Notes: generated from the letters alone by a model not told the origin. A DNA stretch of 64,000 nt from Bacteriovorax stolpii (GCA_945860895.1 CAMASK010000001.1:48265-112264), one strand, 5' to 3'; counted from the stretch's first letter, positions 8,886-18,186 are shown. Numbers and translations are program-made.

Positions 8886-9206
8886 ATGAAATACGAAATT
8901 CCTCGCGAAATGTTCAAACAACGTTTAGAAGATCGATTAAACTTTGTATTCGTAGATCTTTTGCCTGCTGAGAGCACTCCAGTTAAATTCGAAAACGTAG
9001 AAAATATTATTTATAGTTCTCAATTTAAGACTGATTTTTCAGCTAAGTTCCCCAATAAAACTCAGAATGTTCTGCTTTATAGTCTTCAAAAAGGCGATGA
9101 AGCACCGGCTAAAGCAGCTAATGATTTAGCAGAGTTGGGCTACCATTTTGTTTATTTTTATAATGGATCAGCAGCCGATGTGGTTCTGGATAAAGGTTTG
9201 AATTAA
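8886..9206 (+). CDS. Rhodanese-fold protein lacking the active-site cysteine
   Basis: A 106-residue protein with a rhodanese-like layout: an early FVFVDLLP strand, then NVLLYSLQKGDEAPAKAANDLAELGYHFVYFYNGS, which matches the rhodanese active-site loop, following helix and terminal strand. The loop residue that is Cys in active sulfurtransferases is replaced (YSLQKGD), and the whole protein contains no Cys. It is therefore probably a catalytically dead binding or regulatory variant. It is monocistronic and ended by a strong terminator. Confidence 0.65.
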   Translation: MKYEIPREMFKQRLEDRLNFVFVDLLPAESTPVKFENVENIIYSSQFKTDFSAKFPNKTQNVLLYSLQKGDEAPAKAANDLAELGYHFVYFYNGSAADVVLDKGLN

Positions 9207-9211
9207 TTATT

Positions 9212-9242
9212 AAAAAAAGCCCTCTAACGAGGGCTTTTTTTT
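9212..9242. terminator. Bidirectional intrinsic terminator
   Basis: GCCCTC (9219-9224), loop TAAC, GAGGGC (9229-9234), flanked by A7 and T8. It serves the rhodanese-like gene on + and the small secreted gene on -. Confidence 0.92.
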
Positions 9243-9252
9243 GTCTTTTTTC

Positions 9253-9570
9253 TTAAAATCTAGCAAATCGACATTGAATGTTCGACCATCCATTCACGAA
9301 GGGATTAAATCCATTCGTATAAACAACCGCATATCTATAGGAGCCGGCCGGCATAAACTGTTGAGCAAAGAATGCATTGAAGAGTGGTCCACCAGCTGTT
9401 TGTCCAAAGACCTGGCCATTACAAATGATCGGTTCATAGTAAGGATTGAAAACTTCAGCGGTAACTTGTCCTGGATTAACAGTTACATAAACTCTTGCTG
9501 GAAAAAATTGGGCAAAAGCACTAGAAACCAATGTTAGAGCGAAAACAACAAAAAGCACTTTAAGTTTCAT
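9253..9570 (-). CDS. Small secreted hypothetical protein
   Basis: A 105-residue protein starting at ATG 9570 with an ideal GGAGG six bases upstream; a TTG four codons earlier is less likely. The signal peptide is clear (MKLKVLF... SSAFA|Q). The mature 80 residues are rich in aromatic residues, Asn and Gly, with two Cys (IICNGQ and NIQCRF) likely to form one disulfide. The repeated short beta motifs suggest an all-beta secreted domain. No family recognised. Confidence 0.78.
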   Translation of the reverse strand: MKLKVLFVVFALTLVSSAFAQFFPARVYVTVNPGQVTAEVFNPYYEPIICNGQVFGQTAGGPLFNAFFAQQFMPAGSYRYAVVYTNGFNPFVNGWSNIQCRFARF

Positions 9571-9709
9571 GGAAACCTCCAAATTTTAATCAGAATATAT
9601 TTTTCCTTATAGAAAGCCTTTGGGCAGCCTGTCAATAACCCCTTGCTGACAATCTCATTGAACAAGGGTAAAACGCTTGAAAATTCACAAGTTAGCTCTC
9701 GAGGTAAAA

Positions 9710-11161
9710 ATGCATATTCCTACCCATTTTCCTACTCAACCCCAGAAAGTATGGGGATATTTTCATGCTATCAATCAAATTCCCCGTCCTTCAAAGAAAG
9801 AAGACAAATTTCGCGAGTTCATTCTTAAAGAAGCCGAGAATCTTAAATTAAAAACCCATACTGACGAAGTGGGGAACGTGATTGTTTATGTTCCTGCCTC
9901 AACTGGTTATGAAACCCACGAAGCAGTAATCATTCAAAACCACATGGACATGGTGACTGATGCCACTCCAGATAGAAATATAAATTTTAGCACTGATCCA
10001 ATTGTTACTTTTCGCGAGGGAGATTGGATAAAAGCAGATCGCACGACTCTTGGTGCGGATAACGGAATCGGTTGCGCTGCTGCTTTGGCATTGATGCATG
10101 ATTATTCTATTGCACATCCGGCACTGGAACTTCTATTCACCATAGATGAAGAGACTGGTTTAAAAGGGGCTTGGGGAGTAAATGCTGATTTCCTCAAAGG
10201 TAAAAAGATGCTTAATCTTGATACTGAAGAATGGGGTAGTCTTTATATTGGATGCGCTGGTGGAATTGATTACGAATTTAAAAAAATAATTGAAATGGTG
10301 CCAGCTAAAGTTAAAAGAACAGGGGCCAGGCTTCTGGTGGGAGGCTTTCTTGGTGGCCACTCCGGTGTAGATATTCATGAGCAGAGAGGCAATGCCATTA
10401 AATTTTTAATGGATTGGATCAACTCTATGCCTGAAGGTTCTTTTGAATTGAATGAATGGAGAGGCGGTAAGGCCCACAATATTATTCCCCGAGACGCGTT
10501 CGCTTTAGTGAATTTAAATGATATTGCTGTCGCAGAAGAGACATTAAAAACAGTGGTTGCTCGTTGGAAGTCCTTCATGCCTGAAGGAGACAGACAATTT
10601 TTCGGGAAAATTGAAAAGCAAGATTCTCCATATGCGCAAGTCGTTTCTATTAAAGATCAAAAATCACTGACTGGCTTTTTAATGGCGTTTCCACATGGGG
10701 CCCACGCTTACGATTTGGCCAGTAACAAAGAGCTCGTCTCATTGAGTAACAACCTCGCTATTTCACTGCTCGTGAGAGGTCAGTTTTATCTCGAAAGCTC
10801 GCTGCGCTTTTTTGATCGCCAAGAATGTGTCGGTCTAGAAAATCAAGTTACGGCCTTGGGTCATGGATTTGGTATGGAGCTCACGAAAAATGGTGAATAC
10901 CCAAGCTGGAAACCACTCCGAGACAATAAATTATTGGATCTTGTTTCGGATAAATATCAGGAGCTTTTTAATAAAAAGGCGAAGGTCACAGCGATACATG
11001 CTGGTCTTGAATGTGGTATACTTAGGGACAAAATTGGTCCCATTGATGTGGTTTCGTTTGGGCCAACCATCATGGGGGCACATTCACCTCAAGAAAGAGT
11101 ACTTGTTCCAACAGTTGAGCACTTTTGGGATTTATTAAAAGCTGTGCTTAAAGCACTTTAA
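9710..11161 (+). CDS. pepD: Cytosol non-specific dipeptidase (aminoacyl-histidine dipeptidase) PepD
   Basis: An M20-family metallopeptidase of 483 residues when started at ATG 9710 (GAGG five bases upstream), nearly the length of E. coli PepD; a TTG at 9677 would add 11 residues without good support. Metal-site motifs are in order: [45 protein letters not shown] and the terminal HAGLECG. It hydrolyses dipeptides such as Xaa-His in the cytoplasm, a useful role for a protein-feeding bacterium. A small membrane protein gene follows 11 nt downstream. Confidence 0.93.
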   Translation: MHIPTHFPTQPQKVWGYFHAINQIPRPSKKEDKFREFILKEAENLKLKTHTDEVGNVIVYVPASTGYETHEAVIIQNHMDMVTDATPDRNINFSTDPIVTFREGDWIKADRTTLGADNGIGCAAALALMHDYSIAHPALELLFTIDEETGLKGAWGVNADFLKGKKMLNLDTEEWGSLYIGCAGGIDYEFKKIIEMVPAKVKRTGARLLVGGFLGGHSGVDIHEQRGNAIKFLMDWINSMPEGSFELNEWRGGKAHNIIPRDAFALVNLNDIAVAEETLKTVVARWKSFMPEGDRQFFGKIEKQDSPYAQVVSIKDQKSLTGFLMAFPHGAHAYDLASNKELVSLSNNLAISLLVRGQFYLESSLRFFDRQECVGLENQVTALGHGFGMELTKNGEYPSWKPLRDNKLLDLVSDKYQELFNKKAKVTAIHAGLECGILRDKIGPIDVVSFGPTIMGAHSPQERVLVPTVEHFWDLLKAVLKAL

Positions 11162-11172
11162 AGGAATTGATC

Positions 11173-11523
11173 ATGATCTCTTACGAAAATTATAAAATTA
11201 TCCACCTCTTTTCCATTGTGGTTTTACTAACAGGTTTGGCCATCAGTTTTTATGGAAGCCAGGTAAAGCACATAAAAATTCTCACTGGTATTGCGACTCT
11301 AATGACTCTTGTGGGAGGCATGGGACTTATGGCACGTCTGGGAATTGGCCATGTAGGTGGGTGGCCTCTTTGGATTCAGCTAAAGATGGCGATCTGGTTT
11401 ATCATTGGTATTGGTGGAGCTATTGTTGCCAAAAGATTTCCAAAATTCGGAAAACCTGCATACTTTGCATCCCTTTTTCTTTTTGGGATTGCCAGCATGT
11501 TGGCGAACTATAAGTTCGAATAA
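11173..11523 (+). CDS. Four-helix integral membrane protein (SirB-like?)
   Basis: A 116-residue very hydrophobic protein starting at ATG 11173 after AAAGGAA. It has four predicted transmembrane helices with a conserved-looking [17 protein letters not shown] segment between helices 2 and 3, and an IVAKRFPKF basic loop. The G-W-x-x-x-K pattern before a helix resembles SirB2/DUF family proteins, but this assignment is weak. It is probably co-transcribed with pepD and followed by the YggT-like gene. Confidence 0.7.
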   Translation: MISYENYKIIHLFSIVVLLTGLAISFYGSQVKHIKILTGIATLMTLVGGMGLMARLGIGHVGGWPLWIQLKMAIWFIIGIGGAIVAKRFPKFGKPAYFASLFLFGIASMLANYKFE

Positions 11524-11565
11524 TTTTTCTTTTCAATTCTTGTATTAAGGCCGACAATTTAATCA

Positions 11566-11787
11566 ATGATTGATTGGATCCTCCAAATCTTTATTTATAT
11601 CACAATTGCTGACGTTCTATTGAGCTGGGTTCCTGATATGCGTAGCCAGTCATGGGCCCAAAAACTGCATGAGTTTGCGAATGTGCCTCAGAAACCAATC
11701 AGAGATTTGTTTCCGAAGGATATTCCTATAGATCCTGCACCAATGATTGTGATCATACTGTGCCAAATTTTAATGTATATCATTTGA
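11566..11787 (+). CDS. YggT family small membrane protein
   Basis: A 73-residue protein with two hydrophobic helices (about residues 1-20 and 56-73). The connecting region contains the conserved VLLSWVP near the first helix and LFPKDIPIDPAPMIVIILCQIL near the second, matching the YggT half-repeat with its P-x-x-x-x-D-x-(S/A)-P-(I/M) signature. Only one repeat unit is present. YggT proteins are linked to osmotic adaptation and cell division or photosystem assembly in other bacteria. Confidence 0.75.
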   Translation: MIDWILQIFIYITIADVLLSWVPDMRSQSWAQKLHEFANVPQKPIRDLFPKDIPIDPAPMIVIILCQILMYII

Positions 11788-11795
11788 GGGGATTC

Positions 11796-12608
11796 ATGGA
11801 CGAAATCGAACTCATGGTCTCTGAGACCTATAAACATCTTCATGAAAATTACAGCCAGGAACCTATCTCAGCTCCTTGCTTTATGACTGTTAAAGAAGAT
11901 GAAGAAAGTGAATATCCTGATAGTCCTGGAATTATTTATCACTTACAAAAATCCACTTCACTATTTGTTATCAGAACTCTCGTTTCTCATAATCTGAGAC
12001 AAGACTTCAAGGATATTCTGGCCCATCCAGAAGAATACCCAAGTTTGAGGCTCCTTGAAGGCGGATTAGAAGATCTTAATCAGAAGTTACGTTTTTTTAT
12101 GCTGGATAATCATCTTCAAGCCGAAATTATTCATGATCAGATTTCTAATCGTCGTTTCCCAATCCATGAAGAAGTAATGTGTAATTTATCAGACCCTGGC
12201 TTTAGCTGGTGGTTGACGAAAAAGAATAATGGATTCCAAATAGCATTTACACTTTCAGTGACTGCAGAAGACACCACAGTAAAACTTGGTCCTATAGGTG
12301 ATCAACAGCTGGCCCATAAAAGTTTTCGTCACATGCAAAGTCTTATGCAGGAAGCAGGACTTAACTTGAATATTCAAAATGAAACTAATCGCGTTCAGTT
12401 TAATGAGGGCGAAGAATTTCTACTGGAAGAATTAAAAGATCTTTTTGAATTTGGTGTGATTGGAGAGGGAATGGTTAATCTTTTCAAGCTGCTTGCGCGC
12501 AGAATTCATGATCACTCCCAGCTTGAAACGTTATGGCTATATCTCCAGGAGATAGCGGCCATGAGAAGATTCTGGATTCAAGTTCAGTATGACTTGCTAA
12601 AGACTTAA
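11796..12608 (+). CDS. Hypothetical cytoplasmic protein
   Basis: A 270-residue protein when started at ATG 11796 with GAGGGG directly upstream; the open frame extends back to 11760 but would overlap the YggT-like gene. There is no signal peptide or membrane segment. It is acidic and mostly helical at the C-terminus (FLLEELKDLFEFGVIGEGMVNLFKLLARRIHD). No family recognised. It is close behind the YggT gene and its last 4 bp overlap the convergent gene at 12605. Confidence 0.8.
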   Translation: MDEIELMVSETYKHLHENYSQEPISAPCFMTVKEDEESEYPDSPGIIYHLQKSTSLFVIRTLVSHNLRQDFKDILAHPEEYPSLRLLEGGLEDLNQKLRFFMLDNHLQAEIIHDQISNRRFPIHEEVMCNLSDPGFSWWLTKKNNGFQIAFTLSVTAEDTTVKLGPIGDQQLAHKSFRHMQSLMQEAGLNLNIQNETNRVQFNEGEEFLLEELKDLFEFGVIGEGMVNLFKLLARRIHDHSQLETLWLYLQEIAAMRRFWIQVQYDLLKT

Positions 12609-12850
12609 TGTTTGCTCGTTTTTAGGCTTTCTTCATGCTTGGCAGCAAGGTATCCGGTCACCATTAATTGCGCCAGCATTCCAAGCTCTTCATCATCAGT
12701 AATTCCATAAAAGTTTTCAATATGCTGAACAAAAATCTCAACATCATCATCTTTTAAATGTTTTTCAACCATCGACATCATGTCCTCAGATTCCATTTTT
12801 TCGAGTGAGGTAAAGAATGAAGTAAGAATTTGTTGTTTTTCGCTGCTCAT
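12605..12850 (-). CDS. Small acidic hypothetical protein
   Basis: An 81-residue acidic, helical protein (many Glu, Asp and Met in EKMESEDMMSMVEKHLKDDDVE). It starts at ATG 12850 with GGATAAA upstream. No cysteine, signal peptide or membrane helix. The length and composition resemble small regulatory or adaptor proteins, but no family is recognised. It converges on the preceding gene with a 4-bp overlap. Confidence 0.65.
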   Translation of the reverse strand: MSSEKQQILTSFFTSLEKMESEDMMSMVEKHLKDDDVEIFVQHIENFYGITDDEELGMLAQLMVTGYLAAKHEESLKTSKH

Positions 12851-12936
12851 TTTTTTATCCTTTGGTGCCAGTTTTGCACCACGTAATTTTAAATTTGTCT
12901 TTTAATCGTGTCCATGAGAACAATCGAATAATTCTT

Positions 12937-12966
12937 TTAATCTAAGTAACTATTGCTTAGTATTAA
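12937..12966. repeat. Inverted repeat upstream of the outer-membrane-like gene
   Basis: TTAATCTAAG (12937-12946) pairs with CTTAGTATTAA (12956-12966) with one bulge and a 9-nt spacer. It lies 43 nt before the start at 13009 and may be an operator or mRNA hairpin. Confidence 0.4.
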
Positions 12967-13008
12967 GGCTAAATTCAATTTAATGATTGTAAGGAAGGCG
13001 ACATCAGT

Positions 13009-13998
13009 ATGAAAAGTTCTTTTCTATTCTTCTTAATCTTAGGTGCCTTCTTGGCAACTCAAGCTTCAGCCCAAACTAAAATTAAAACAAAAAAAATAAT
13101 CAAGACGACCACTGTTACAACTATTGCTAAAGCAGCTGCTCCTGTTGCCGAAGCCCCGAAGTCTTCTTTTGATAAGTTTTATGAGCGTTTAAGTATTGGA
13201 TACTTTGGTGCTGTAACAGCGCCGACTCTTCAAAATTGGAACTCTGACTATGCTGCAACCTCTCCTGAAACTTCAGGAAATTGTAAAAATTGTGATTCAT
13301 ACGCTTTCAATATCTGGAGTCAGGTGAACTTCGGTTACAATTTTGGCGCTAAATTTAAATTTAACATTATTCCACGTTTTACTGTGTTTTTTGATAGTCC
13401 CAAAACTCAGGAACCAGGCGAGCGCGGAAATGTTTTAATTGAGGATGCCTTAGTGGGTTTTTCCGGTGTTCTTTATACTTCAGAAAATAAAAAATTTAAC
13501 TGGTGGATGCGTCCTGGAATGCGTCTTCCGACATCTCATGCTTCAAGACATTACAATAATAAGGATTCTAAAGAAAATGGTCCGGGTTTTGGCCGCCTGA
13601 CTTATAATTTGGAAATTACGAATTCATTCACCTATGATTTCAATCCAAAATTCCAATTGGGTCTTTCCTATCAGAACCGTTATTGGATATTTGAAAATCG
13701 TTATAATGCTTCTAGAAATCGTCATTATATTGCACCTAACTTTACCTATACAATCAATGAAACGACTAAGCTCATTGGTTACTATGAAAACATGCTTGAA
13801 AATAATAAGCGTTGGAAGTCGATCAACGGCAAAAATCCATCTTATAGAAACATCTGGCAGAACGCTTACATAGGGGTAGGAAAAGATCTGACTTCAAAGC
13901 TTAATGTGTATCCATACATCTCAGCTTACGTGAATGATGTACCTTTTTCTTTGAGGTCATTCTGGATTGGAGCTTGGATCTCTTACACGATTAAGTAA
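13009..13998 (+). CDS. Secreted beta-barrel-like outer membrane protein
   Basis: A 329-residue protein with a signal peptide (MKSSFLFFLILGAFLATQASA|Q) then a Lys/Thr/Ala-rich linker (residues 22-55). The remaining ~270 residues alternate aromatic and polar residues in short beta strands (for example SQVNFGYNFG, KLIGYYENML, YPYISAYVND). It ends with a strand FWIGAWISYTIK. This is the look of an outer membrane beta-barrel or porin-like protein. One CKNCD pair sits in the first loop. Specific family unknown. Confidence 0.72.
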   Translation: MKSSFLFFLILGAFLATQASAQTKIKTKKIIKTTTVTTIAKAAAPVAEAPKSSFDKFYERLSIGYFGAVTAPTLQNWNSDYAATSPETSGNCKNCDSYAFNIWSQVNFGYNFGAKFKFNIIPRFTVFFDSPKTQEPGERGNVLIEDALVGFSGVLYTSENKKFNWWMRPGMRLPTSHASRHYNNKDSKENGPGFGRLTYNLEITNSFTYDFNPKFQLGLSYQNRYWIFENRYNASRNRHYIAPNFTYTINETTKLIGYYENMLENNKRWKSINGKNPSYRNIWQNAYIGVGKDLTSKLNVYPYISAYVNDVPFSLRSFWIGAWISYTIK

Positions 13999-14131
13999 TT
14001 AATATTAAACTGATTTTGTTCGCTACCGTGTAATTACTAACGCAGTATTTACAAAGCTATATCATTCGTGGTACACACAGGCCCAGTCGTAAATTTTGTT
14101 TGCCTTGTTCTCCACCCGGATCTTTCCATGT

Positions 14132-14172
14132 CTTAAGGTCTAAGTGGTTCCCAAGGTCATAGAGACCTTAGG
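14132..14172 (+). promoter_or_regulatory. Structured 5' leader of the DEAD-box helicase gene
   Basis: The 257-nt gap before the helicase contains a hairpin with a 10-bp stem (14132-14141 with 14163-14172, TAAGGTCT/AGACCTTA core, one G-U) and a 21-nt loop. No T-tract follows, so it is not a simple terminator. Long structured leaders are typical of cold-regulated helicase mRNAs (E. coli csdA/deaD); the same role is inferred here. Confidence 0.45.
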
Positions 14173-14255
14173 TTCGCTCAAAAGTGACCCGCTGACTGTC
14201 TCTTAATTTTCAAATTTTGCATTTTATTTATGTTTATTTCTCTAAAGGAGAAACT

Positions 14256-15962
14256 ATGTCTTTTATCGATCTTGGACTAAAAGAGTCCTCTCTCAAAGCT
14301 ATTCAGAAAATGGGTTATGAAACTCCGTCTGAAATTCAAGTTAATGCCATTCCAGCATTGATCAAAGGTGATATCGATTTTATCGGCCAAGCTCAAACTG
14401 GTTCAGGAAAAACGGCAGCTTTCGTTCTTCCACTTCTTGAAAAACTAGATTTCAAAAATCCTGCTCTTCAGGCTTTGATCCTTGCTCCTACACGTGAACT
14501 TGCAAACCAGATTCACGAAGAAATTCAAAAACTATCTTCATTTGAACCAATTCGTTCAATGTCTGTATATGGTGGTACTTCTACCGGTCTTCAAATCAAA
14601 GATTTTAAAGCTAAGAAGCCACAGATCGTTGTTGGTACTCCTGGACGAGTGACTGATCTTATCGAGCGCGGAGTGCTTAAATTTGAACACACTAAATTTG
14701 TGATTTTAGATGAAGCTGATGAAATGCTTGATATGGGATTCTTTGATGATGTTACTGACATCATTGCCAAAATTCCTGAAAAGAAAATCTGGATGTTCTC
14801 TGCAACTATGCCGGGACCTATTGCAAGCTTAGTTGCTCGTGAATTCAATAATCCAGTTATTGTTAAAGTAACCAAGAAAGTTTTAACAGCTGATTCTGTT
14901 GATCAACAAGCTGTTGTCGTACGTCGTGAAAACGGTATCGAAGCTCTTTGTCGTTATATGGATTTCTCTGATGGTATGTATGCCATCATTTTCACCAGAA
15001 CTAAAATTGGCGCGAAAGAACTTACTGATGAATTGAATGCTCGTGGATATCCAACTGATGCACTTCATGGAGACATGGATCAAGCCGCTCGTGATATGAC
15101 GATGAGAAAATTCAAAGAAAAGAAAATTAACCTTCTGGTTTGTACTGATGTTGCTGCCCGTGGGATTGATGTAAACAATCTTACTCACGTTATTAACTTC
15201 GGTCTTCCACAAGATAACGAATCATACGTTCATCGTATTGGTCGTACTGGTCGCGGTGGTTCGAAAGGGATTTCTCTTTCAATCATCGAGCCTTCTGAGC
15301 AGTCACGTGTTGGTCAGATTGAAAGACTTACGAAAGCACAAATTCAGCGCGTAGAGCTTCCAACTGTTAATCAAATTCGTGAGAAGATCCTTGAGAAATC
15401 AATGGTTCGCTTCACTGATCATGTGACAAATTTCAAAGCTGAAGAAGCTCAGCATTTTGATTCTTTCACGGCTAAATTCAACGATCTTAGTAAAGAAGAT
15501 TTAATCAAAGGCATTTATGGTTTCATGTTTGAGAACACTCTCAAGCGTTACCAGAAAGCTCAAGAGATTGGTGTTGCTCCTCGTGGATCAGCTCCTCAAG
15601 GTGACAGAGGTGTTCGCGTATCTTCTGGTATGCAAAGATTTTTCATCAACCTTGGTACAATGGATGGAGTTAACTCAGGTGAACTTCTTAAATTTGTTGC
15701 TCAGGCCGCAGGAATTAATGGCCGTGATATTGGTCGAATTGATACTAAAGAAAAATTCGCTTTCATCGAAGCTAGCTCTATTCACACTGATGCCATCATG
15801 AATCTTAAAGGTGAAATGTTTGGAAATCGTCGTGTGAGTATTGAACTAGCTGAAGCTCCATCAAATGCATTTGGTGGTGGTGCAAGAAGTAGCGGAGGAT
15901 ATAGAGGTGGTCGCAGCGGCGGTCGCTCTTACGGTGGACCAAGCCGTGGTGGACGTTACTAA
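14256..15962 (+). CDS. deaD: DEAD-box ATP-dependent RNA helicase (DeaD/CsdA-like)
   Basis: A 568-residue protein starting at ATG 14256 behind AAAGGAG. Helicase motifs are all present: Q motif GYETPSEIQ, AQTGSGKT (I), PTRELA (Ia), VGTPGR (Ib), DEAD (II), SAT (III), IIFTRT (IV), ARGIDV (V) and HRIGRTGRGG (VI). After the core come a DbpA-like RNA-binding domain (about residues 465-535, FINLGTMDGVNSG... KEKFAFIEAS) and an RGG/SGG-rich tail. It is suited to ribosome assembly and mRNA unwinding in the cold. A long structured leader precedes it and an intrinsic terminator follows. Confidence 0.93.
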   Translation: MSFIDLGLKESSLKAIQKMGYETPSEIQVNAIPALIKGDIDFIGQAQTGSGKTAAFVLPLLEKLDFKNPALQALILAPTRELANQIHEEIQKLSSFEPIRSMSVYGGTSTGLQIKDFKAKKPQIVVGTPGRVTDLIERGVLKFEHTKFVILDEADEMLDMGFFDDVTDIIAKIPEKKIWMFSATMPGPIASLVAREFNNPVIVKVTKKVLTADSVDQQAVVVRRENGIEALCRYMDFSDGMYAIIFTRTKIGAKELTDELNARGYPTDALHGDMDQAARDMTMRKFKEKKINLLVCTDVAARGIDVNNLTHVINFGLPQDNESYVHRIGRTGRGGSKGISLSIIEPSEQSRVGQIERLTKAQIQRVELPTVNQIREKILEKSMVRFTDHVTNFKAEEAQHFDSFTAKFNDLSKEDLIKGIYGFMFENTLKRYQKAQEIGVAPRGSAPQGDRGVRVSSGMQRFFINLGTMDGVNSGELLKFVAQAAGINGRDIGRIDTKEKFAFIEASSIHTDAIMNLKGEMFGNRRVSIELAEAPSNAFGGGARSSGGYRGGRSGGRSYGGPSRGGRY

Positions 15963-15979
15963 CTATAGTATATAAATTT

Positions 15980-16020
15980 AGATGAAGGGGTCATTGGCCC
16001 TTTCATCTAGGTTCTTTTAA
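15980..16020 (+). terminator. Intrinsic terminator of the helicase gene
   Basis: AGATGAAGGGG (15980-15990) pairs with CCCTTTCATCT (15998-16008), with one G-U, and is followed by AGGTTCTTTT. Confidence 0.8.
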
Positions 16021-16025
16021 AAGAC

Positions 16026-16776
16026 TTATCGTACAACTCGAATATTTGAATTTCCGCAATCCACCATATAGAGATAACCATCTTTACCAAACGTGATTCC
16101 TTCAACCCAGTTAAATTTAGCTACCGACCCTAGTCCATCTGTGGTGCCAGTAGTTCCATAACTGCCTGCGATGTGAGTAACGTATCCATTTTTATCAATT
16201 CGTCGAAGTGCATAGACTCCTGCATCCATGACGTAAAGTGAACCGTCCTGACCAATAGCCATATCCCAGTTCCAGTCAAAGGTGACATCAGTTCTGTATC
16301 CGTTCACATTCCCGGCCAGAAGACCTCCACCGGCATAAAGTGTCACAGCTAAATTAGAGTCAACTTTATAAATTTCATGAGTCTGCTAAAAATAAATTTT
16401 TATTGGAATCAAATACCACATCATTGATCCGGCCCAATTTTGCCAGCGTTCCAGTGGCATTTATGTTTCCAACAGTGCCATCACCAACAAAAGTGGTGAC
16501 CACTCCAGTTGGTCCAACTTTTCTTATGACGTAATTTCCAGAATCGGCAACATAGAGATCTCCAGTTTCTAAATCTGAAGTAATAGAATAAGCACATTGG
16601 AAAAGAGCGTCTGTACCTGATGCATCTAAGTAGCCAGCATTTCCTGTACTTCCGGCAAATGTAGAGACATTGCCCTTTAAAACATAAGCAGAGGAGGAGA
16701 TGCTTGCCTGTTTTAGTCGGTAACTTTCGTTACAGGAAACAAGAATGATCCATGTACCGAAAATTAATAATTTCAT
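16026..16776 (-). pseudogene. Frameshifted NHL-repeat lipoprotein
   Basis: Two adjacent minus-strand frames form one NHL-repeat protein. The first starts at ATG 16776 (AAAAAGG upstream) with a lipoprotein signal ending LVSC, then repeats such as LYVADSGNYVIRKV and LFLADS, where a TGA occurs at 16375-16377. In the next frame the sequence continues without pause as HEIYKVDSNLAV and further repeats (LYVMDAGVYALRRID, LYMVDCGNSNIRVVR) to the stop at 16026. One inserted base near 16375 would join them. NHL proteins form beta propellers for binding or enzymatic roles. Either a real pseudogene, a phase-variable gene or a sequence error. Confidence 0.75.
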
Positions 16777-16867
16777 TAAACCTTTTTCGTCAGGAATCAA
16801 GCTTTTATTTAATATTTAAGGAGGCAAAAAATTCTCCTCTCTAACTCATTGTAAGTACTATTTGACC

Positions 16868-16889
16868 GTGTTAAATTGTTAGTTAACAC
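16868..16889. promoter_or_regulatory. Inverted repeat in the promoter region of the FtsB-like gene
   Basis: GTGTTAA (16868-16874) and TTAACAC (16883-16889) are perfect 7-bp inverted repeats with an 8-nt spacer. A TTGACC hexamer (16862-16867) abuts the repeat, so a bound repressor could block it. A clear -10 is not seen. Confidence 0.35.
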
Positions 16890-16951
16890 ATCTATCCATT
16901 TTTTTGGACAGTGCTTATAAAATACAGGAAGTATTTTACGTGGAAATAAGA

Positions 16952-17608
16952 ATGAATCGTCCGACTTATGATGAATATGAAGAAGTAGAGTCTCCCTACG
17001 CGACTAAATCGAACGATAAGGCCTCAGCTCGAGGATCAAATTCACGAGATAGATTACGCACTCGGAAGAATGTTTTTAATCGTCCTTTTGCGACGCAAAC
17101 TACTACTGCGCCCTTAATTTCTTCGTCTAACAGAAGATCCATTGGTCATGCAGATATGACCGATATTATTGATCACCGTCAAAGCGAATTGGCGAATACT
17201 GAAATTGAATACCTGAACGATGATGAGGAAGAGCTTGAAGAGGAAGTTGAAGAAAGGCGTCCTGCTGTTCACTCTCAACCGAAAAAAAATACAAAAAATA
17301 AAAAGAATCTTTTAACTCGCGTTGGTTGGACGGTTGTTGGTCTCTTAGTTTTACGCCTGATATTTATGGACCGCGGAGTCTGGGATTATTTTGGAACTGA
17401 GAGTGACATCAAAGCTAAGCAGAGTGAATTGAAAGCAATCAGAACGGAAAATAAAAATCTAAAAGTTGAAATTTCTCGTATTCAATTAGATAAAAACTAT
17501 CAGCGCCATCTTGCCAAGGATCATCTGGGAGTTATTGCAGCAGATGAGTTTTTAATTCTTTTCGCCGGTGAAGCTCCAGAAAATACTGATTCAGACACGC
17601 AAATTTAA
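16952..17608 (+). CDS. FtsB/DivIC-like septum formation initiator protein
   Basis: A 218-residue bitopic protein from ATG 16952 (a GTG at 16940 is an alternative). A ~130-residue polar, acidic cytoplasmic tail (including DDEEELEEEVEE) precedes a transmembrane helix (VGWTVVGLLVLRLIFM). Next comes a periplasmic coiled coil (DIKAKQSELKAIRTENKNLKVEISRIQ) and a DYQR-like C-terminus with the A-K-D-H-L-G-V motif typical of FtsB/DivIC. FtsB bridges FtsL and FtsQ in the divisome. The long N-terminal tail is unusual, since FtsB normally has only a few cytoplasmic residues. Confidence 0.78.
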   Translation: MNRPTYDEYEEVESPYATKSNDKASARGSNSRDRLRTRKNVFNRPFATQTTTAPLISSSNRRSIGHADMTDIIDHRQSELANTEIEYLNDDEEELEEEVEERRPAVHSQPKKNTKNKKNLLTRVGWTVVGLLVLRLIFMDRGVWDYFGTESDIKAKQSELKAIRTENKNLKVEISRIQLDKNYQRHLAKDHLGVIAADEFLILFAGEAPENTDSDTQI

Positions 17609-18118
17609 TTATTTCTTTTCCAGTTCTTTTCTGATTTTTTCTTCTGTCTTTTCTAAAGACAGCTTTGATTTCCATTGCAATTGATCACCTATATTAATCT
17701 TCGCAGCAATTGGGGAATCAGCCTTCATTTCTAAAACATGACGGCACCATATTCCTCTGGCACGGGGGATTAAGTTATAATTGGCCCGACCAATATAGTG
17801 AGGAAGCTTACGTATGATATCCAAAACTTTTAAGTCTTTATCCAGATAAAATAAATCAAGATCAAAATATGTATCTGGCATCCAGAAATGCTTTTCATCT
17901 TCATTCATGTAGAAAAATAACATGCCTTCATTGGCCGCAAAGTCTGATTCTTTTATGCCTGAAAGCCCTTGTTCCATATCCTTGGGAGCATATACAAGGC
18001 GAGTTATAACTATATCTCCTGCTGGTGTCTTAAGTTCTAGATCATGCAATGGTTTTTGTGACTCACTTTGGCATGCACTGAGTGACAAAAGGAGAAGGAG
18101 AGTAAGAAATTTTCTCAT
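17609..18118 (-). CDS. DUF192 family lipoprotein
   Basis: A 169-residue protein with a lipoprotein signal (LLLLLSLSAC). The mature part has the DUF192 (PF02643) hallmarks: MEQGLSGI near residue 49, EGMLFFYMNEDEKHFWMPDTYFDLDLFYLD, and the VLEM near the C-terminus. DUF192 proteins are small beta-barrel domains of unknown function in secreted proteins. It directly abuts the end of the FtsB-like gene in convergent orientation and is divergent from aspS. Confidence 0.88.
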   Translation of the reverse strand: MRKFLTLLLLLSLSACQSESQKPLHDLELKTPAGDIVITRLVYAPKDMEQGLSGIKESDFAANEGMLFFYMNEDEKHFWMPDTYFDLDLFYLDKDLKVLDIIRKLPHYIGRANYNLIPRARGIWCRHVLEMKADSPIAAKINIGDQLQWKSKLSLEKTEEKIRKELEKK

Positions 18119-18186
18119 GAAGTTTATTCCTGATTCGGGTATGATCCTAGACTTACAAGTCTAAGAGAGAAGTGAGGAGTTTTCAA

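Noticed and set aside
9241..9537. Plus-strand ORF of 98 codons opposite the small secreted gene
   Set aside because: It starts inside the terminator T-tract, has no RBS and is antisense to a gene with signal peptide and ideal RBS.
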